DNA from: Carnegiea gigantea | Taxonomy: Eukaryota > Streptophyta > Magnoliopsida > Caryophyllales > Cactaceae | Reading direction: 5' to 3' | Assembly: GCA_029747015.1 (NCBI GenBank) | Contig: JAKOGI010000055.1 | Span: 1,403,501 to 1,467,500, forward strand | DNA length: 64,000 nt | Shown here: one piece after another, positions 23,749 to 34,044 of the stretch | Numbering within the stretch: the stretch's first letter is position 1 | How the letters are laid out: the number at the start of each line of letters is the position of its first letter | Position numbers and translations under genes: made by a program | Notes under the pieces: generated by a model | Told to the model about the DNA's origin: nothing | What the model saw: only the letters and a program-made list of their open reading frames with translations | Database searches by the model: none

Positions 23749-25292
23749 TGATGTAAGTCCAAGGGAAGGATAGCAACCCAAGTTAACTCACGTCGAAGGA
23801 AACTAGAAATCAAGCAATTTCTCACGGCCAGGAGTGGCACGGCCGTGCTTGATGGCACGGGGTGACCGTGCCAATTCACTGCCTAGCTTGCCTAGGAAAG
23901 CTCTTCTTCACGGTTTTGAGATAGCTTTGAAGGTTTTTGAAAGTTCGATGCAATCAGCTATGTCAAGGCTTGATTTTGTGTGGATAAGAGGAATCAAAGG
24001 AGTAAGGAAGTGAGGGAAGTAAAGGAGGATAAAAAGACACTAAGAAGAACAAAGGTAATTCATGGTTTGAGAGGAGTGAAACCAAGAACTAGTTTGTGAA
24101 CTTCAAGAGTGTTTAATGAAACTTGGATAGTTCTAAGCTAGATGATTAGATAAGATACACCACTAATCATTTAGCTTAGGGCCCTCAATCTTGGATTAGG
24201 ATAAGATTCACCACCTAACCAAAGATTGAGACTCACTTGGTCACCACCTTAATCGGCCACAATTAAGGATAAGCAAGTTAAGTGTTTAGGAAATCACAAG
24301 ACACAAAGTCTTTTCTCTCTACTGAAAATTCAACTCTATTCCTTCAAAATGAACATACAAGGCTTTATATGGCCTTGAGAGTACACAAATGAGCTTTCCT
24401 TCCAAGGGAGGAAAGTCATTAAACTTGCTAATCACTTCCTAACACACGGTTTACTCTAATACAAACCAAAAGCTGAAAGCTTATTTTACAAAGCACTTAA
24501 ATTATCTTCCTAAACCTTTTCTATGGATTAAGGAATGTAGATGACTCATTTTCCCAGCTAAGAAGGTAAGAGTGCACGGCTAGCCACCTCAAAAGGACTG
24601 AAGAATGCATGTGTGCCATGTCATGCTTGAGTGGTCGAATGAGGGCTTGCAAAATGGTGATGTTTCACTTGCTCCACGTGTCTCTCTCTCAAGTAGCTGA
24701 GTGGTGCTTGATCAAGCAGCTCAAAATGACCTGCTTGGCAGCCTTCCACCTTAAGCAAACCCCTTGAAGGAGGAAAACCACCAAGCTAAGCAACCGGGTG
24801 TCAAGCAGCCAGTTTCTGCCTCCACTTGCAACGCATGTTTGACACCTCAAATGATGACTATTTGCTACGTTTCTTACATGGTTGGAAACCTCAAGATGTC
24901 TAGTTTACCCTCCATTTGGAATCGTAGCATTTGGACGTCATTTGCCCCTGAACAAACCAGAAAACCAAAACCGTGCATTTTGCAGTGCAATCCGGACAGG
25001 TTCAAGAGATGAACTGTTTTAAGTAACCAAATGAATTCCAAATGATATGAAACCAATTGGACTTAAAAGTTAACATCCTGAACTTGATAATCATCCAAAA
25101 AACGGACACCAAAATATGCTTTAGGCCGATGTAATAAGATAGCAAAAACCGGGTAAAAATCTGGATGAGAACCCGGGTGTATCACCTTGTGTGTTTGCCA
25201 TCAAGTGACTCATGGCCGTGACTTTGGAGTTGATTTCTTGATTATTTTGGACCAATGAAACATTATTAGACCTTGAGGATGGACCTCCATCA
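23749..25292 (-). mobile_element. F1 3' LTR
   Basis: 1544 bp, starts TGATGGAGGTCC at 25292 and ends GGACTTACATCA at 23749 in element orientation. The pol frame runs 56 codons into it. The stretch has no other gene. Confidence 0.95.
23836..23872 (-). ncRNA. GC-rich inverted-repeat leader motif (F1 3' LTR)
   Basis: 37 bases containing the perfect 12-base palindrome GCACGGCCGTGC and a second GGCACGG/CCGTGCC pair. Located 88-124 bases from the LTR 3' end in element orientation. Confidence 0.5.
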
Positions 25293-27433
25293 TTCTCCCC
25301 TTGTTGGGAAGATTTGATCCTCAAATCAGAAAGGTAACCATCTGCTTCATAAGGGCTTAAATCAGCAACGTTAAACGTAGCTGATACTCCATAATCTCCT
25401 GGTAACTCTACCTTGTAAGCATTATTGTTGATCTTCTCCAAAATCTCGAATGGACCATCCGCTCTAGGCATCAATTTAGTTTTCCTTTTGGAAGGAAAAC
25501 GTTCTTTACGAAGATGAATCCAAACCAAATCACCTGGCTTAAAAAGCTTCTCCCTTTTATGCTTGTTAGCTTGGGCCGTGTATGAAAGTGTAGTTTTCTC
25601 AATCTTGGCCTTTACTAACTCATGCAACTTCTGGATTTCTTCCACCCTAGTGGCGGCATCCGCACTTGGCTTTTGATCTAATGGTCGTGGTACAAGATCA
25701 AGTGGACTTAGGGGATCAATTCCATAGACCACCTTAAAGGGAGATAGACCAGTAGCCTTGCTTGGAGTCTTATTGTAAGCAAATTCAGCATGTGGAAGTA
25801 ACAGATCCCAAGCTTTGATGTGGTTTTTAATCAGAACCCTTAATAAAGTACCAAGGGTTCGATTAGTAACCTCGGTTTGCCCATCTGTTTGTGGATGACA
25901 AGTGGTACTGTACTTGAGTTTGGTACCCAACTTTTTCCACAAAGTAATCCAAAAATGACTTAAAAACTTCGTATCTCGATCTGAGACAATGGAACGAGGA
26001 ATTCCATGAAGTCTCATAACCTCCTTGAAATACAATTCAGCAATATGAGTGGCATCATTAGTCTTGTTGCAGGGAATGAAATGAGCCATCTTCGAAAATC
26101 GATCCACGACCACAAAGATAGAATCTTTATTCCTTTGTGTCTTTGGTAAACCAAGTATGAAATCCATACTAACGTCCACCCAAGGCAACGTAGGAATAGG
26201 AAGTGGCGTGTATAGTCCCTGAGGAAGCGAATGACTCTTCGCAATTTGACACGTACTGCACGTTCTAATGATGTCTTGAACGTCTTTCTCCATGCCTGGC
26301 CAATAATAATGTTCCCTAAGCATAGTTAGGGTCTTGTCTTCGCCAAAATGGCCAGCTAAAGATCCAGCATGGACTTCTCGAATTAACAACTCACGAGTGC
26401 TGCATTTGGGGACACATAACCGAGCACCTTTAAAGAGAAACTCTTCTTGAATTAAGAAGTCCCCTTTGGGATGTTTAGTACACTCAGAATATAACACCCC
26501 AAAATCTTCATCATTCTGATATAACGCCTTTAGATGCTCAAATCCAAGGATACAAGCATCTAATTGGAACATCAATAGATAACGCCGTGATAGAGCATCG
26601 GCGCCTTGATTCAGTTTGCCGGACTTATGCTTGATAGTAAAGTGAAAGGACTGTAGGAATTCCACCCATTTAGCATGGCGCGAGTTTAACTTGTGTTGGC
26701 CTTGAATATACTTCAAAGCCTCGTGATCTGAATGCAGAATAAACTCACTGGCAATCAAATAGTGGTTCCAATGTTCTAGACATCGAATGATGGCGTAGAA
26801 TTCCTTGTCATAAGTTGAATATCTCTTCCTGGTATCACATAACTTCTCACTGAAGAAGGCCAAAGGGCGTCCTTCTTGAGTAAGAATGCCTCCAATACCA
26901 ACCCCAGAAGCATCGCATTCAACTTCAAAGACTTTCTCAAAACACGGTAGGGCTAAAACTGGTGCTTGAGTTAGTCTCTCTTTCACTTCTTCAAAGGCTG
27001 CTTGGGTTTTAGGATTCCAAGTGAATGAGGAACCCTTAAGAATCTCGGTCATAGGAGCTAAGATAGTGCTGAAATTTCGTATGAACCTCCTATAGAAAGA
27101 GGCCAAGCCATGAAAGCTTCGAACGTCATGAATGCTCTTAGGAACAGGCCAAGTTCGAATAGCCTCAATCTTGCTTTCATCCGCCTTAATACCATCTTCA
27201 GAAACAATATAACCTAAGAAGGTAACTTCATGAGTAAAGAAGGTACACTTCTTTAGGTTCCCGAATAACTTCTCCTTTTCAAGAACGAGCATCACCTGAG
27301 TTAAATGATCTTGATGTTCTTGCTCATTCTTACTGAACACCAATATATCATCGAAGTAAACAACCACGAACTTGCCCAAGTATGGTCGAAATACTTGATT
27401 CATTAACCTCATAAACGTACTAGGGGCATTCAA
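25121..27433 (-). pseudogene. F1 pol, second part: RT, RNase H, integrase
   Basis: 770 residues open, beginning in RT at [12 protein letters not shown]. It contains the RT active site YFDD (residues 26-29), an RNase H region starting [13 protein letters not shown] with TYDKEFYAI and HSDHEALKY, an integrase HHCC zinc region (HAGSLAGHFGED...CSTCQIAKS), and the DDE core (DFILGLPK, SIVSDRDTKF, CHPQTDGQTE). The C-terminal GPF module follows (FKPGDLVWIH, GPFEILEKINNNAYK, FNVADLSPYE). The frame crosses the PPT and ends 56 codons inside the 3' LTR. I see no classical chromodomain. One extra base near 27430 separates it from the upstream frame. As a family it copies RNA to DNA and integrates it; this copy cannot make the full polyprotein. 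Confidence 0.95.
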
Positions 27434-28556
27434 AAAGACCGAAAGGCATGACTAACCATTCATATAATCCGCCCTTAGTCTTGAAAGCAGTTTTCCACTC
27501 ATCGCCCTCCCTAATACGAATTTGATAATAACCACTCCTCAGATCAATCTTACTAAACACCTTAGAGCCATGTAATTCATCCAACATATCTTCAAGCCTA
27601 GGTATAGGGTACCTATACTTGATAGTAATTTTGTTTATGGCCCTACTGTCAACACACATCCTCATACTACCATCCTTCTTCGGAACCAAAAGAGCAGGAA
27701 CAGCACATGGACTTAAGGATTCTCGTACCAACCCCTTGAATATCAGTTCTTCAACTTGTCGTTGAATCTCTTGAGTTTCCTTGGGATTTGTCCTGTAGGC
27801 TGGCTTATTAGGCAAAATGGATCTTGGGATAAGGTCAATATGATGTTGAATGTCACGCTTTGGGGGTAAACCCAAAGGTATCTCTTCTGGAAATAGGTGA
27901 CTGAACTGATTCAATATGACCTTGGCTATGGGATGGGATGGAAGTGGTGTTTGTGGCTCATCTTGTACTTGCAATATCCACTCTTTCAAGGCTTTGAACT
28001 CATGTTGAGAGGCCTTTAAAAGTGGTTCAACATATGTCAAAAGCAAGTTAGATTGATTTTGGCTTTTTTGTGGTTTCATTTTGTGGAGTTCGGATGGTGA
28101 CATAGGATTCAGAGTAATCTTCTTGCCATCTTTGGAAAAGGAATAAGTATTAAGATAACCATTATGCATAACCTTCCTGTCATACATCCATGGTCGTCCT
28201 AACAGAATATGACAAGCATCCATGGGGATAATATCACACCAAAGTTCATCTTGGTAATTCTTACCAAGAGAGAATGAAATCAAGCAACGAGAGTTAACTT
28301 GTAATCCCTTGCCTTGATTTAACCATTGAATGTTGTATGGGTGTGGGTGTGCCGTGGACTGAAGGTTCAGTTTCTCAATCATATTCAATGAAACAACGTT
28401 GGCACAACTTCCTCCATCGATGATTAACGAGCACACTTTGCCTTGGACTGTACACCGTGAGTGAAAGATGTTCTCACGTTGTTCATCCTTAGCAACTCGT
28501 TGATTGCTCAATACCCTTCGAATTACTAGCATCTCACCTTCATCTGCGTTTTCCAC
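27420..28556 (-). pseudogene. F1 pol, first part: protease and RT N-terminal half
   Basis: Residues 1-33 are an acidic linker after the zinc knuckle. A retropepsin-like domain has its active site at DGGS (47-50) and the later LLGRPW motif. A linker leads to RT fingers and palm ([58 protein letters not shown]). The frame is lost at about 27430 through one extra base compared with F2 (ctttttgaatg against ctttccaatg). The upstream ATG is not a true start: the region is fused to gag in the ancestral frame. Confidence 0.95.
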
Positions 28557-28780
28557 AAACTCCTCCTGATCATCTTCATGATCGCTCTCAGCATCTTCTG
28601 CCTTTTCCTCTTCTTTCTCCTCGGCAAATTCTCCCTCTATGGCTTCCCATTCAGCTAAGGTGACTACCTTTCGACTAGGACAATCAGAAGCAATGTGTCC
28701 TAAGCCTTGGCACTTGTAACACCTCCTTTGGCTTACAGGGTATGGGTTTGGACGTGGGGGGTTTGATGGTGGTGGCCTTT
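28557..28780 (-). pseudogene. F1 Gag zinc knuckle and acidic linker
   Basis: Same frame as the protease. It encodes [14 protein letters not shown] (28680-28721), a complete CX2CX4HX4C nucleocapsid zinc knuckle, then [14 protein letters not shown] and a strongly acidic stretch. It is separated from the N-terminal gag frame by a missing base near 28793, in a run that reads caaaaaacc here against caaaggaacc in F2. Confidence 0.85.
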
Positions 28781-29701
28781 GAGGAGCTTGGTTTTTTGTG
28801 GATTATATGGGAAAGGGGTAGATGATTTAGGCTGAGGTGTGGTACTCCCCTTGTTTAAGGGTTGCCCACGGTTTGGTGTAGAATAAGGCTTGAACGAATC
28901 ACGAACATTCATTCTAGACTTTCTTTGTTGCTCCACCTTGTGTGCTAGGACACACACTTCGTCAAAGGTGGTATAAGCTTGCAACTCAACCACGTTAGCT
29001 ATCCTAGGATCAAGCCCTCCTAGGTAACGTACCATGGTCTGCTCTTCAGGCTCATGAATGTCACATTTGATCATGAGTTTCTCAAACTCACGAGTATATT
29101 CTTCAACGCTCATCTTGCCTTGATTCAAATGATGAAAGAGCATGTATTGATCTTGGACATACGTAGAAGGCAAAAACCGTGCCTTCATCTTGGCTTTCAT
29201 TTTGTCCCAAGCAGCAATCTTACTCTTCCTTTCTCTAGTTCTCTTAGCAGTAAGGTTTGTCCACCATAAGGAGGCATATTTCCTTAATCTAAGAGCAACT
29301 ATTTTGACTTTCTTATCTTCTGGAATCTCCTTGAACTCAAAAATACGCTCCACCGTTTGTAACCATTCAATGAACTCATCAGGATCTAACTTACCCTCGA
29401 ACTCAGGAATATCAACCTTGATCTCATTAGAGTTGAAAGTAGGTCGCGCTCTTCTTTGCATTCTTTCAAATGGTACTTCTTGTTCAGAGAACGCATTGCT
29501 AGCTTCCTCTTCATAGCCATAGTCTGTTCCAGTCCGAATGCTTGGTGATTCTTGAAGTTTCTGCTTTTGTTTCATATGGTTTCCAAGCTGTTTCCTCAAG
29601 TACTCATTTTGTGCTTTGAGTTCTCGATTGCTCACACTCATTTCTTGCATTTGCTTAGAAAGAACTTCAAGCCTTTCTTCCACAGACATGCTAGTACTCA
29701 T
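28733..29701 (-). pseudogene. F1 gag, N-terminal part
   Basis: 322 residues open. Residues about 6-50 form a probable coiled coil (EERLEVLSKQMQEMSVSNRE and following heptads). Residues about 100-225 are the retrotransposon gag domain (IPEFEGKLDPDEFIEWL, VERIFEFKEIPEDKK, LRLRKYASLWWTNL, KMKARFLPSTYVQ, MSVEEYTREFEKLM, RYLGGLDPRIANVV). A basic, proline-rich tail then runs out of frame before the zinc knuckle. The start is the first ATG after the leader and primer binding site, and is the same in F2. The product would form the virus-like particle. Confidence 0.9.
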
Positions 29702-29799
29702 TGTGATCGCAGGAATGAACGGTTTGTGTTTGATTGTGTTTGAAATGATTTCAGAGATAAGCTGGGAATGACGTGGGGTTCAGGCCAAGTTCTGAACTT

Positions 29800-29811
29800 G
29801 CTCTGATACCA
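29800..29811 (-). other. F1 primer binding site
   Basis: The minus strand reads TGGTATCAGAGC, four bases (TTTT) downstream of the 5' LTR end CATCA. Confidence 0.9.
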
Positions 29812-29902
29812 AAAATGATGTAAGTCCAAGGGAAGGATAGCAACCCAAGTTAACTCACGTCGAAGGAAACTAGAAATCAAGCAATTTCTCACGGCCAGGC
29901 GT

Positions 29903-29939
29903 GGCACGGCCGTGCTTGATGGCACGTGGTGACCGTGCC
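29903..29939 (-). ncRNA. GC-rich inverted-repeat leader motif (F1 5' LTR)
   Basis: Same as in the 3' LTR with one base changed. Contains the palindrome GCACGGCCGTGC. Confidence 0.5.
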
Positions 29940-30200
29940 AATTCACTGCCTAGCTTGCCTAGGAAAGCTCTTCTTCACGGTTTTGAGATAGCTTTGAAGG
30001 TTTTTGAAAGTTCGATGCAATCAGCTATGTCAAGGCTTGATTTTGTGTGGATAAGAGGAATCAAAGGAGTAAGGAAGTGAGGGAAGTAAAGGAGGATAAA
30101 AAGACACTAAGAAGAACAAAGGTAATTCATGGTTTGAGAGGAGTGAAACCAAGAACTAGTTTGTGAACTTCAAGAGTGTTTAATGAAACTTGGATAGTTC

Positions 30201-30335
30201 TAAGCTAGATGATTAGATAAGATACACCACTAATCATTTAGCTTAGGGCCCTCAATCTTGGATTAGGATAAGATTCACCACCTAACCAAAGATTGAGACT
30301 CACTTGGTCACCACCTTAATCGGCCACAATTAAGG
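30201..30335 (-). ncRNA. Leader stem-loop module (F1 5' LTR)
   Basis: In element orientation: CCTTAAT/ATTAAGG hairpin (30314-30335), then a 16-base stem around loop TGGTGAATCTTAT (30252-30296), GGGCCC, and a second 16-base stem around loop TGGTGTATCTTAT (30201-30245). It lies about 100-230 bases downstream of the TATA box. Confidence 0.6.
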
Positions 30336-30429
30336 ATAAGCAAGTTAAGTGTTTAGGAAATCACAAGACACAAAGTCTTTTCTCTCTACTGAAAATTCAA
30401 CTCTATTCCTTCAAAATGAACATACAAGG

Positions 30430-30436
30430 CTTTATA
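30430..30436 (-). promoter_or_regulatory. TATA box of F1 5' LTR
   Basis: The minus strand reads TATAAAG in the context GGCCATATAAAGCC, about 925 bases from the LTR start. Same as 60260-60266 in F2. Confidence 0.6.
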
Positions 30437-31360
30437 TGGCCTTGAGAGTACACAAATGAGCTTTCCTTCCAAGGGAGGAAAGTCATTAAACTTGCTAATC
30501 ACTTCCTAACACACGGTTTACTCTAATACAAACCAAAAGCTGAAAGCTTATTTTACAAAGCACTTAAGTTATCTTCCTAAACCTTTCCTATGCATTAAGG
30601 AATGTAGATGACTCATTTTCCCAGCTAGGAAGGTAAGAGTGCACGGCTAGCCACCTCAAAAGGACTGAAGAATGCATGTGTGCCATGTCATGCTTGAGTG
30701 GTCGAATGAGGGCTTGCAAAATGGTGATGTTTCACTTGCTCCACGTGTCTCTCTCTCAAGTAGCTGAGTGGTGCTTGATCAAGCAGCTCAAAATGACCTG
30801 CTTGGCAGCCTTCCACCTTAAGCAAACCCCTTGAAGGAGGAAAACCACCAAGCTAAGCAACCGGGTGTCAAGCAGCCGGTTTCTGCCTCCACTTGCAACG
30901 CATGTTTGACACCTCAAATGATGACTATTTGCTACGTTTCTTACATGGTTGGAAACCTCAAGATGTCTAGTTTACCCTCCATTTGGAATCGTAGCATTTG
31001 GACGTCATTTGCCCCCTGAACAAACCAGAAAACCAAAACCGTGCATTTTGCAGTGCAATCCGGACAGGTTCAAGAGATGAACTGTTTTAAGTAACCAAAT
31101 GAATTCCAAATGATATGAAACCAATTGGACTTAAAAGTTAACATCCTGAACTTGATAATCATCCAAAAAACGGACACCAAAATATGCTTTAGGCCGATGT
31201 AATAAGATAGCAAAAACCGGGTAAAAATCTGGATGAGAACCCGGGTGTATCACCTTGTGTGTTTGCCATCAAGTGACTCATGGCCGTGACTTTGGAGTTG
31301 ATTTCTTGATTATTTTGGACCAATGAAACATTATTAGACCTTGAGGATGGACCTCCATCA

Positions 31361-32327
31361 AGGCATGAACTTCTTTGGCCTCCTTGGGGGTTGAATGGGT
31401 GTGAGGGTTTGCTGAATGTGTGCATGAAGCTTGGGCACGATGGTCCCCATCATCCTTTGAAATGGATGGTACTTGTGATCCCCATTTGGAAAACCCCTTC
31501 GGATAAGGCACTTTGAAGTTCAAATAAAACTCCATGAAGTGTCTTTTGTCATGAAACTCAAATTGTGGGACCAAAAAAAAGCCTTGCCATGCTTGAATTT
31601 GTATGGAGCTTACCTCCCATGAAGTTGAGTTGAAAGAATGAAAATGAGGCCCTTGAAAATATACATCAAACCCTCTCTCTTCGAAAAGAATTGTCCTCAA
31701 TTCTTGTTGTGAATGAGGGCATTCTTCTTGACTCAAGAGTTCCTCAATTTCATCCACAACCTCACATGGCTCCAAATCGGACACTTGGGGTTCTTCAACT
31801 TCAAGCTTATCAAACTTTGGAGGTGAGTTAACTAGGCTTGTAACTTCCTCCCCAAGGATCTTTTCATCCTTGTTGGTGTTAGGGGTCTCCAAACAAAGGA
31901 AGGGAGTAGAATTATGGATGCAAGCACTCATGGGACGCCCCTTGTTGAGAGGAATGTCTTTAGAAAAGAAATTAAGGCCATTTCCCGCAAAGGGAGGAAA
32001 AAGATGCGTGTGCAAGTAAGAGGTTGGAGCAAAAGCACACTCTAGTTTACCCCTCAACTTATCCCAAGTTTTGATCTTACTCTTCCCTCTCTTCTTCCTC
32101 TTATACTTGTACTTTTCCCACCATTCAAGTGCATAGCCTCGGAGCTTCTTACTAACCACCTCAAACTTCTCGTGCTCTTCAAGGTTGTGGCGAGTGAAGA
32201 CTTGCTCCACCTTGGAAATCCAGTGAGGGAATTCTTCCTTTTGGCCATGGAACTTTGGAGTTTCAAGGCTGGCCAACTCTTTTGCAATCAAGGCAGTCTT
32301 TTTCCTCAAGTTTTCAAACGAGCTCAT
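31361..32327 (-). CDS. E1 Gag-like protein, partly encoded in the 3' LTR
   Basis: Starts MSSFENLRKKTAL. Residues about 15-115 are a gag domain (LETPKFHGQKEEFPHWISKV, VFTRHNLEEHEKFE, LRGYALEWWEKY, KIKTWDKLRGKLE). The middle is acidic (VEEPQVSDLEPCEVVDEIEE, LLSQEECPHSQQE). No zinc knuckle is present. At RGFDVYF the frame enters the 3' LTR and continues (VPQFEFHDKRHFMEFYLNFK) until F1 cuts it at 31361. In the intact 5' LTR this frame stays open from 34002 to 33561, 147 codons. The start is the first ATG after the leader. Probably a particle protein that lets E1 RNA use enzymes of a partner element; F1 insertion removed its natural end. Confidence 0.75.
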
Positions 32328-32421
32328 GATGGATGAATGCTTAAGGGTTTGTTTAGGTTAAGGGAAGAAGCAGGATTGTAGTAGAGTAGGCAGTGTGGTG
32401 TTTCGGGGTTGGGAGCAAGGA

Positions 32422-32456
32422 GCACGGTCGTGCTTGTAGGCACGGCCTGACCGTGC
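32422..32456 (-). ncRNA. GC-rich inverted-repeat leader motif 1 (E1)
   Basis: 35 bases with GCACGGTCGTGC and CACGG/CCGTG half-sites, between the primer binding site and the gag ATG. Confidence 0.45.
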
Positions 32457-32492
32457 TGAGCTGCTGGCAAAGGTTGTCTGGGCTGGAATTGT

Positions 32493-32530
32493 GGCACGGT
32501 CGTGCGTATATGGCACGGTGTGCCCGTGCC
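32493..32530 (-). ncRNA. GC-rich inverted-repeat leader motif 2 (E1)
   Basis: 38 bases, GGCACGGTCGTGC followed by GGCACGGTG and CCCGTGCC. A second copy in the same leader, about 36 bases from the first. Confidence 0.45.
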
Positions 32531-32645
32531 AAGTCTCTGGTTGGGCACGACTGAAATTTGTGGAGGATGTGTTTGGGCTGTTTTGTGAGTTTGGGTGTTT
32601 GGACGTGTTTGGGCAAAGGGTGCTTGGCCAAGAAAGGTAGCCTAA

Positions 32646-32657
32646 GCTCTGATACCA
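32646..32657 (-). other. E1 primer binding site
   Basis: TGGTATCAGAGC on the minus strand, three bases from the 5' LTR. Confidence 0.85.
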
Positions 32658-32660
32658 ATT

Positions 32661-34002
32661 TGATGGAGGTTTGCAAGGGGAAGAACCAACTCACAACTTG
32701 CCTCAAAGTGGAATCTAAAACAAGAAGAAGGAAAAACAGCAAGGGAGAGGAGAAATCAAGAGTTTGGATAGTCAAGTGATCTTGCAAGGGATAATCCGAG
32801 GAGCCACCCTTGGGGAACACTTGGGCAATCTCTTTGTATCAACTAGTTACAGAATTTAATCACCTTCTAGTTGAGAGAAAGAGACCTAGAGACCCACTTG
32901 AGTTGCCAAGCTCAAGATATAACACTAGGAGTTTTTGTAGAGAGAGTTTGAGAACTCACAAATTCATTCATTCAAAGTTGTTTGCAAAGTGAGGTTCAAG
33001 CTGGTTTTTAAGCTTGATGGCCGAACCCCCTCCCCTTCCAAGCAGCAAAATCAATAGCTAGGTACATTTGGGGAAGAGTTACACATCTAATCAACCAATG
33101 CTAGCTAAACACCTCACTACCTAGCTTAATCTACCTCATTAGGGGTTATAATGCCTCCCAAATGAGGTGTCAAGCTTACATGGATCCTTGAATGCAGCAA
33201 AATGACTCATTCAGCAAGTGGGGAGGCAAGGGGACAAGCACAACCCAAGAAAATCAGACCTTGTACCGGTTTGGGAAGAACCGGGTAAAAGGATGATTTT
33301 TGTGTCCTTTTGGCTGGTTAATACCAACACAAGGGGGTGCTTTGGATGGGATTTGAACCCATGACCTGATAATTATTTATGTCCCCTTTCATACTGCAAA
33401 ATTTGACAAAAGTTGGAGTTGAGGAAGTCAACCAACTAGGGCCTTATTTCGGACTGTGCTGGATTGCGCCCTGCAGTGCGCTGTCTCAGGTTTTGGCTTG
33501 GTTGACTGACCAAATGGACTCCAAATGCTTTGCAAAAGGTCTTGTTGGAAAGCTAAGATTTTAAGCTTTAAGGGGGTGGTGCGTGCTGGAAATTTCCCCC
33601 TCTATATTTTGCTCCAACAGCGACACAATACCGGGCCAGAAACTGGACGAACTGGACAGTGCATCTTCTGCTGTGTACATGAGTTTTCTGACCAAGGCAT
33701 GAACTTCTTTGGCCTCCTTGGGGGTTGAATGGGTGTGAGGGTTTGCTGAATGTGTGGATGAAGCTTGGGCACGATGGTCCCCATCATCCTTTGAAATGGA
33801 TGGTACTTGTGATCCCCATTTGGAAAACCCCTTCGGATAAGGTACTTTGAAGTTCAAATAAAACTCCATGAAGTGTCTTTTGTCATGAAACTCAAATTGT
33901 GGGACCAAAGAAAAGCCTTGCCATGCTTGAATTTGTATGGAGCTTACCTCCCATGAAGTTGAGTTGAAAGAATGAAAATGAGGCCCTTGAAAATATACAT
34001 CA
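32661..34002 (-). mobile_element. E1 5' LTR
   Basis: 1342 bp, starts TGATGTATATTTTCAAGG at 34002 and ends CCTCCATCA at 32661 in element orientation. It contains the open frame 33561-34002 that would supply the Gag C-terminus when present as the 3' LTR, a hairpin at 32897-32916, and a tRNA-like B box at 33348-33367. Confidence 0.9.
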
Positions 34003-34044
34003 CCCATCAAATTTGGGGGCAAATCCTTCTCAATAAGGGGAGGA
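34003..34044 (+). other. End of family A internal 2 with polypurine tract
   Basis: Resumes after E1 at its cccat duplication and ends with a purine tract (aaggggagga) before LTR3. Confidence 0.7.

Larger units (their letters stand above)
23749..31360 (-). mobile_element. F1: near-complete CRM-type element
   Basis: 7612 bp, flanked by aggca (23744-23748 and 31361-31365). On the minus strand: 5' LTR (29816-31360), primer binding site, gag with zinc knuckle, protease, RT, RNase H, integrase, PPT (cccaacaaggggagaa, read on the minus strand) and 3' LTR (23749-25292). The RT context GDEWKTAF and the protease motif DGGSC are those of the CRM clade of chromoviruses. The LTRs differ at only about eight sites by eye, so this is a young insertion. 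Two frameshifts disable the polyprotein. Confidence 0.95.
29816..31360 (-). mobile_element. F1 5' LTR
   Basis: 1545 bp. TATA-type box at 30430-30436, leader stem-loops at 30201-30335, GC-rich motif at 29903-29939, then the LTR end and primer binding site. No separate gene; the short frame into E1 is accidental. Confidence 0.95.
22713..31668 (-). mobile_element. E1 3' LTR, split by F1
   Basis: Consists of 22713-23748 and 31361-31668, together about 1340 bp. The aggca at 23744-23748 and 31361-31365 is the F1 target duplication. It carries a hairpin CTTGAGTT/AACTCAAG (22946-22965) with a TGGC loop, and a tRNA-like B-box sequence near 23397-23416. Confidence 0.85.
22713..34002 (-). mobile_element. 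E1: gag-only LTR element (TR-GAG-like)
   Basis: Flanked by cccat (22708-22712 and 34003-34007). On the minus strand it has a 5' LTR (32661-34002), primer binding site (32646-32657), one gag-like gene and a 3' LTR (22713-23748 plus 31361-31668, split by F1). Without F1 it is about 3.7 kb with a 992-bp internal region. It encodes no enzymes and would need RT and integrase from a CRM-type partner such as F. The two LTRs differ at roughly 1% of sites by eye. Confidence 0.9.
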
